Positions 59,351-64,000 of a stretch of 64,000 nt of DNA are shown here, piece by piece. The stretch's first letter is position 1. Every line of letters starts with the position of its first letter. Both the position numbers and the translations under genes were made by a program. This DNA comes from Parasponia andersonii (lineage: Eukaryota > Streptophyta > Magnoliopsida > Rosales > Cannabaceae): positions 288,856 through 352,855 of the forward strand of contig JXTB01000041.1 in assembly GCA_002914805.1 (NCBI GenBank), in the 5' to 3' direction. The notes under the pieces are model-generated. The model was not told the origin of the DNA. It did no database searches and was given only the letters and a program-made list of their open reading frames with translations.

Positions 59351-59585
59351 TTATAAGGATTGGTCAAGTGCTGGGCGGGGTGATGCAGATGAGAGGGCAA
59401 GGGCTCTAGCTGGGTTGATCAAGGTCCTCTGAAATTAAACGAATTTCAAGGTATATTACCTAGTTAAACACAATACAACACCATAAAAGAGAAGAAAAAC
59501 CTTTAAAATAACAATTTTAGCATAAAACCTTAAAATTACGAAAGTGAAGAGAAAAGAAAAATGTGAATCTCAAGCTTACCTGCAT
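59351..59585 (-). CDS. Possible split gene start or small ORF
   Basis: On the minus strand, ATGCAG at 59585-59580 is followed directly by GTAAGC. A second piece after TTTCAG at 59428 reads in frame RTLINPARALALSSASPRP and then ALDQSL and a stop at 59351. Joined, this gives 27 residues with the composition of a mitochondrial presequence (Arg, Ala, Ser, Leu, no acids until the end). It stops ten bases before the retrotransposon border. It may be the start of a gene cut off by the element, a 5' leader ORF of the gene at 53471, or chance. Low certainty. Confidence 0.3.
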
Positions 59586-59638
59586 TCTAAATGAAATGAA
59601 ACCCTAAAATATGAGCTTGATTTAGTTCTAGTATACAG

Positions 59639-59639
<1 letters not shown>

Positions 59640-59702
<63 letters not shown>
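59640..59702. repeat. (TA)n microsatellite
   Basis: About 25 TA units preceded by (GT)n. Its length is likely to vary and to be imprecise in the assembly. Confidence 0.9.
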
Positions 59703-60130
59703 CATGTAAATATTTATATATCAATGAAATTGGGGGATTTGGGGCAAAAATACTGCTAAAAGTTAGACATTGTTGAGAGTTGAGCTGTTGAGGTCAGAGA
59801 CTTAGCTTGAGATAGTGAGATCGAGACTTGACAAACATGCATAGGGTTTTCTTTTATTCATTTTCCCACCTTCCCCTGCTTAGCTAACTGACTGGTTCAT
59901 TTCGATGTATTATGTGATCAAACGACTTGTAGTTTTTCATTGTTCATTTAATGTGTAGTCATGTGACCAACAACTTTGACTACAAACAGGCTGATGTGTA
60001 CTCTTTGATATCATGCATTGTGGTTCCCACCATTTTTTTGACTATATGGATTTTTTTTGCGTTTTTTAATTTACGTTTATTAGTGATTACAGTTTGACTA
60101 TTACTACTTAGGAAGTAATTGTTTTTTTTT

Positions 60131-60715
60131 TTTGATGAAGTGGGTTGACTCAAATGGTAAAAACACTTACGATTTAGGATCTCAGTCCTAGGTACGAGTC
60201 ACACCGGGGTAGATGTGAAAGCCTATTATCTCTAATAAGGTAGATGGGGATTAGGTAATATTAGGTATTTTCGTTTAATTTGTAATAAATAGATGTCATT
60301 AACTAAGTTATACTTTTTTTAAAAAATAAAAATAAAAATAAAAAATTACTACTTACCAAGGAAAGAGGGGTGAAGGTGAGGTTTGAACCCCTACATCTCT
60401 TGCTTGCTCATTTAAGAAAAGTCTTTTTTTTTTTTTTTTGCTCCGACTCATGTGATAAGAGCACTTATTATTTAGGATCTCGGTTCTAGGTTCGAGTCAT
60501 ACCGATGTAGATGTGAAAGTCTATTATCTCTAATAAGATGGGGTAAGAATTTGGTAATATTAAGTATTTTTTATTAATTTGTAATAAATAGAAATCGTTA
60601 GTTAAGTTCTATTTTTTTTTTTTTAAAAAAAAAAATTACTACTTACTAAGAAAAGCGGGGTGAGGGTGAGGTTTGGACCTCCACACCTCTTGCTTATTTA
60701 AGAAGAGTTTTTTTT
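60131..60715 (+). repeat. Tandem pair of SINE-containing units, about 290 bp each
   Basis: Each unit holds an A-box-like start (ttgactcaaatggtaaaaac; tccgactcatgtgataagag). A B-box-like part follows (aggtacgagtc; aggttcgagtc), then tagatgtgaaag(c/t)ctattatctc, a tail aatttgtaataaatag, an A/T-rich spacer, and a GC-richer piece with gaggttt(g/g)aacccc. These are features of a tRNA-derived SINE with RNA polymerase III boxes. The whole unit, including non-SINE flank, is repeated, so the pair arose by tandem duplication or by two insertions into related sites. No functional tRNA cloverleaf is present. Confidence 0.65.
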
Positions 60716-61380
60716 TTCTGTTTTTTGCTCTGACTCTAAGACAAGTTTTAGTCAACACGACTTGAAAGCTTATACTGTGATTATATAGATTTAATTATAA
60801 TAGTCAAATTTCACTATAATTGTCCTTATACTTGATTCCATTTGAATTTCTAAACTTTGACGAATGAATCGAAGCAACGTAGTCATTTTCATTTGAGAAT
60901 CCCATTTGAGAAAGTCCTTTTATTCCCTAACCCTAATTGGGCTTCAAATTTCAAATGAAGTGACGTTTTACTATTTATTTATTTTTCGAAAGTTCTGTCC
61001 CGTTTTAAGAGTGTAGTGAGGTGTCGTTTGTAGTTTAAGACGTGTTGCCGTTTATGTGGAAAACGACAATCGTTTTTCTGAAATTTGTTGTCGTTTACTT
61101 TTCAAAAGAACGACATGTAGGCTAAGGCTGTCCCAGATACTAAAATTCTTCTCAGAATTTCGATTCATGTGGATAATGCATGAAAATTGCCACGTCAGTA
61201 TATCCCAATTCTCTTCTGATTTTGTCTTCTTCGTTGATGTTCACTGTATCTTGTCTGAAACTAGAACCCTCTCTTCTCCCACAAAACCCCTCACTTTCTT
61301 GCATTTTCCTTCTCATTCTAACTCAATCCAAACAGTCCCCAACAGCCCACATGCCCAAAATTTCTTAGTAATTGTACCCA
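60716..61380. other. Upstream region of the plastid ribosome-factor gene
   Basis: Promoter and leader. It contains repeated gtcgttt/aaacgac words (cgtttgtagtttaagacgtg, gccgtttatgtggaaaacga, gtcgtttacttttc) at 61023-61113, an unusual density of this motif. The 110-residue frame at 61056 runs into the leader and is not a gene. Confidence 0.4.
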
Positions 61381-63478
61381 ATGGCTAGTTTACTATCTTC
61401 TTTGCAGACAACCCCTCTTCAGTCGCTTCATCNNNNNNNNNNNNNNNCTACAATGGCTACCCTCTCAACTAGACAGTCTGTAAAGCCCCAAATCCTCACT
61501 TTAACTTCCATGGCTTCGACTTTCTTGAACCCATGTAAGATTCTCAAAATCATTTCCCCTGAGACTGTGCCCAGAAACAAGTACAGTGGGAACTCTCACT
61601 CTATTCGTATGTCTTGGGACGGTCCACTCTCTTCGGTCAAGCTCATCATACAGGGCAAGAATTTAGAGGTACTTGAGCTTATTCACTTACTTGGGTTTCT
61701 TTTAAATCATGGAATTTCTAAGGAAAATTCTCATTTTTCTGTTGTTATTATCGTTGTTGTCTTTATTTATTTGTTCGTTTTATTTATTTGTTTATTTATT
61801 TGAGCATTCTGCGGATTGTGAATTATTTATCAACATGGATAATGGGACATTTTTTGCTGTGTTGGAAGTTAAATTTTATGAAATGACATAGCTTAACGAT
61901 ATCATAACCTCATATAGCGTATGTGAATTTAGATATATGCAGTTCAATTTGAATAGCTTGAAGTTTGAGCTCCCGTATAGTTCCTAAGTTTTTGCTTGAT
62001 CTTTTTTCTTGCTACATTCTATGGAGCTATTGAATAAATGGATTTTCTGCATTTTGACCCTCAGCGATACGCATTCGACCAAATCTATCTCCTTGAATTA
62101 TTTTTGTAATGTCATTTGATTGAGACATCCTATTTCTTAATGCAGTTGGCAGAGGCAGTTAAAAGTCATGTGGAAGAAAAGGTGGGCAAAGCAGTTGTAA
62201 AGCATAGCCACCTAGTGAGGGAAGTTGACGTTCGTTTATCTGTTCGGGGTGGGGAGTTGGGAAAGGGCCCAAGGATAAGGAGATGTGAGGTACAGCCATA
62301 ATTCCTATGGTTTTGATGTTCTTGTTTTCTGGGATTTTGGCAAATAGTTCATTGTTTGAGGGATTGTGTTGGCTCAGGTGACTTTGTTCACAAAGAGGCA
62401 TGGGGTAGTCCGTGCTGAGGAAGAAGCTGAGACCCTCTATGCAAGCATAGATCTCACCTCGTCCATCATACAGAGGAAGTTAAGGAAAATCAAGGAGAAG
62501 GAGTCAGACCGTGGCCGCCACATGAAAGGATTTAACAGGTTGAAAGTTAGGGAGCCTTCAACACCTGCAGTAAAGGAAGATGAAGAAACAGTCCCCGAGC
62601 AAGAGGAAGAGGAAGAGGAAGTAAACCTTATTGACGAGGTAGTCACTTCACTTTTCTAGCTAACCTTTTTATTGCATTATTTGCTTCATATATTTTTTTC
62701 ATTTGTATGCTTGGGTAGGACAACATAAAAGTTGACTTGTTGCATTTGCTTATTTAGTTGGAGATTTATCTGTCATATCTCTTACTGAAAGCATGCAAAC
62801 ACTTGTGGACTCTAAAGAATGCATATGGATTTGTGGATTTTAAAGGAAGGGACAGGGTTCAAATCTTTGACCATTTAGTTTAAGGTGTTTGTGTGGATGT
62901 GAGGATTGCAAAGCAAATGTAACTTTCTTTTATAAAAGTGATTTGGAGGTTAAATTTGAAAGGACATATTTTTAAATCCAAATTCCTCCCCTCAATCTGA
63001 TAGTAAAATGAAAATTCGACTTTATATTTATGTCTGATTTCCGTTGGTAAAACATTAGCTGGATTGCTTATCTTAAGACTTTCCTTCTCCTCTAGCATCC
63101 CTATCACATTTACTATGTCTTTCAGATTGTTCGGACAAAGTACTTTGACATGCCACCTCTGACAGTCACAGAAGCAGTTCAGCAACTGGAAAACTTAGAT
63201 CATGACTTTTATGGTTTCCGAAATGAAGAAACTGGTAAGAGAAAAACACTCTGCCTTTTCTCAATTGAGTTCCTTTGCATGCAAATTATGCATTAGCATT
63301 GCCCATCATTAATATGTCATCCACGGGTTTGTTGGTTTACTTTTCCGCAGGCGAAATTAACATCATATACAAAAGAAAAGCAGGAGGATACGGGCTCATC
63401 ATTCCCAAAGAAAATGGAGCTGCGCAACTGGAAAATAAGGTGGTAGAACCGGCTAAGGAACCCTCATTGGCAGAATAA
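61381..63478 (+). CDS. PSRP1: Plastid ribosome hibernation factor (PSRP1 / long HPF)
   Basis: Five exons: 61381-61668, 62146-62289, 62378-62638, 63126-63234 and 63351-63478. All junctions are GT/AG and the phases agree; about 309 residues counting the gap as written. A Ser/Thr-rich chloroplast transit peptide (about residues 1-75) is followed by an HPF/YfiA S30AE domain: [12 protein letters not shown], then [20 protein letters not shown] and [21 protein letters not shown] charged linker with a Glu run ([12 protein letters not shown]) follows. The C-terminal domain reads [20 protein letters not shown] and [20 protein letters not shown]. The two-domain layout is that of long HPF. These proteins sit in the decoding centre of idle ribosomes and promote 100S dimers or inactive monomers; PSRP1 does so in chloroplasts. 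Fifteen N at 61433-61447 lie in the transit peptide, so residues 18-23 are unknown. Confidence 0.95.
61433..61447. other. Assembly gap (15 N) in exon 1
   Basis: The frame before and after agrees if the gap is exactly 15 bases, so the length may be right. The downstream [10 protein letters not shown] could otherwise be the true start. Confidence 0.95.
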
Positions 63479-64000
63479 ACGGACGTGGAAAATGAATTTC
63501 CTTCTGTAGAGCGATACTTACAACTCTTGCTTTGCCGATTCACATTCACATCAACGTATTTCAAGGCAAAGGCCGCTTAAGACAATGGTTTTTCGTGATT
63601 TTGAGACCACTTCTAGCCAGAGTTCCAATGTGCACGAACAACGTTTTCCCGTGATGTTCTTGTAAAATGGAGATTCACCATGATCCAATGGTGTCTAAAC
63701 ACAGAGAACGAATGTGACCTGTTTTAATCACTAATCACCATGTTATAGATAATAAAATTTAATAAAGTGGGTGTTTTCTTTATGTTGGCATAATTATATG
63801 CATGAGACAATTCCGTATGTCCTGTTAATCTTCTGTTTTTCTTGGAAAGTTGGAAGTATTGCTTTTGATTGCTTTTATTTTTCAAGACTATTTAGATAAA
63901 ATTTGATAGAAAGTCAAATTGAAGTGTCATAGTTTTGAACTTTATTGATGTCGGTTGATAAATCTATTGGTTTTCTAGAAAATGGTTTCGTTTAAAAAAT
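63479..64000. other. 3' flank of the plastid ribosome-factor gene
   Basis: Should contain the 3' untranslated region; aataaa-like words occur near 63752 (aataaaatttaataaa). Nothing else is seen to the end of the window. Confidence 0.45.

Noticed and set aside
61056..61388. 110-residue frame before the plastid ribosome-factor gene
   Set aside because: It runs through the leader in another frame and has no conserved feature.

Overview
The window is nuclear DNA of a dicot flowering plant. It is strongly AT-rich, with intron-containing genes, GT/AG splice sites and pyrimidine-rich 3' splice sites. Several plant-specific families are present: a circadian pseudo-response regulator with a CCT domain, an NDR1/HIN1-like membrane protein, RING-H2 ligases and a chloroplast ribosome-hibernation factor. 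Much of the space is LTR retrotransposons, MITEs and SINEs. The species cannot be fixed from the sequence alone. All calls come from reading the sequence and recognising families; no search was run.

Layout. 1-5.1 kb is AT-rich with short repeats and no gene. 5.2-6.0 kb holds a broken F-box gene on the minus strand. 6.9-12.7 kb holds two copies of a MITE set in (TA)n tracts, a SINE, several tandem repeats and a solo LTR. 14.5-21.6 kb holds two related RING-H2 genes separated by a duplicated intergenic block and a third MITE copy. A compact single-exon Nudix-like gene lies at 25.3-26.1 kb. A gag-only Ty3/gypsy derivative with an antisense ORF occupies 28.5-32.2 kb.

34.0-34.6 kb is an NHL/LEA-2 membrane protein on the minus strand. 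38.8-43.1 kb is an eight-exon PRR5/PRR9-type clock gene on the minus strand, whose upstream region carries a cluster of evening elements. 45.7-49.2 kb is a deleted Ty3/gypsy element with a visible target-site duplication. 50.2-50.9 kb is a hAT-type non-autonomous element with near-matching 8-bp flanks. 51.8-53.5 kb holds exons of an unidentified small minus-strand gene. A full-length but decayed Ty3/gypsy element (53.7-59.3 kb) sits about 200 bp upstream of that gene's start codon. 61.4-63.5 kb is a five-exon gene for a PSRP1/long-HPF type plastid ribosome factor, with an assembly gap in its first exon.

The genes do not form an operon or a common pathway. What links them is the effect of transposons on spacing and promoters, and the local duplication of the RING-H2 locus. 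I found no CRISPR array, intact tRNA gene or rRNA gene. I did not find a convincing new biological system. The most unusual structures are the MITE family embedded in (TA)n microsatellites, the gag-plus-antisense-ORF element, and the minus-strand exons separated by a retrotransposon.
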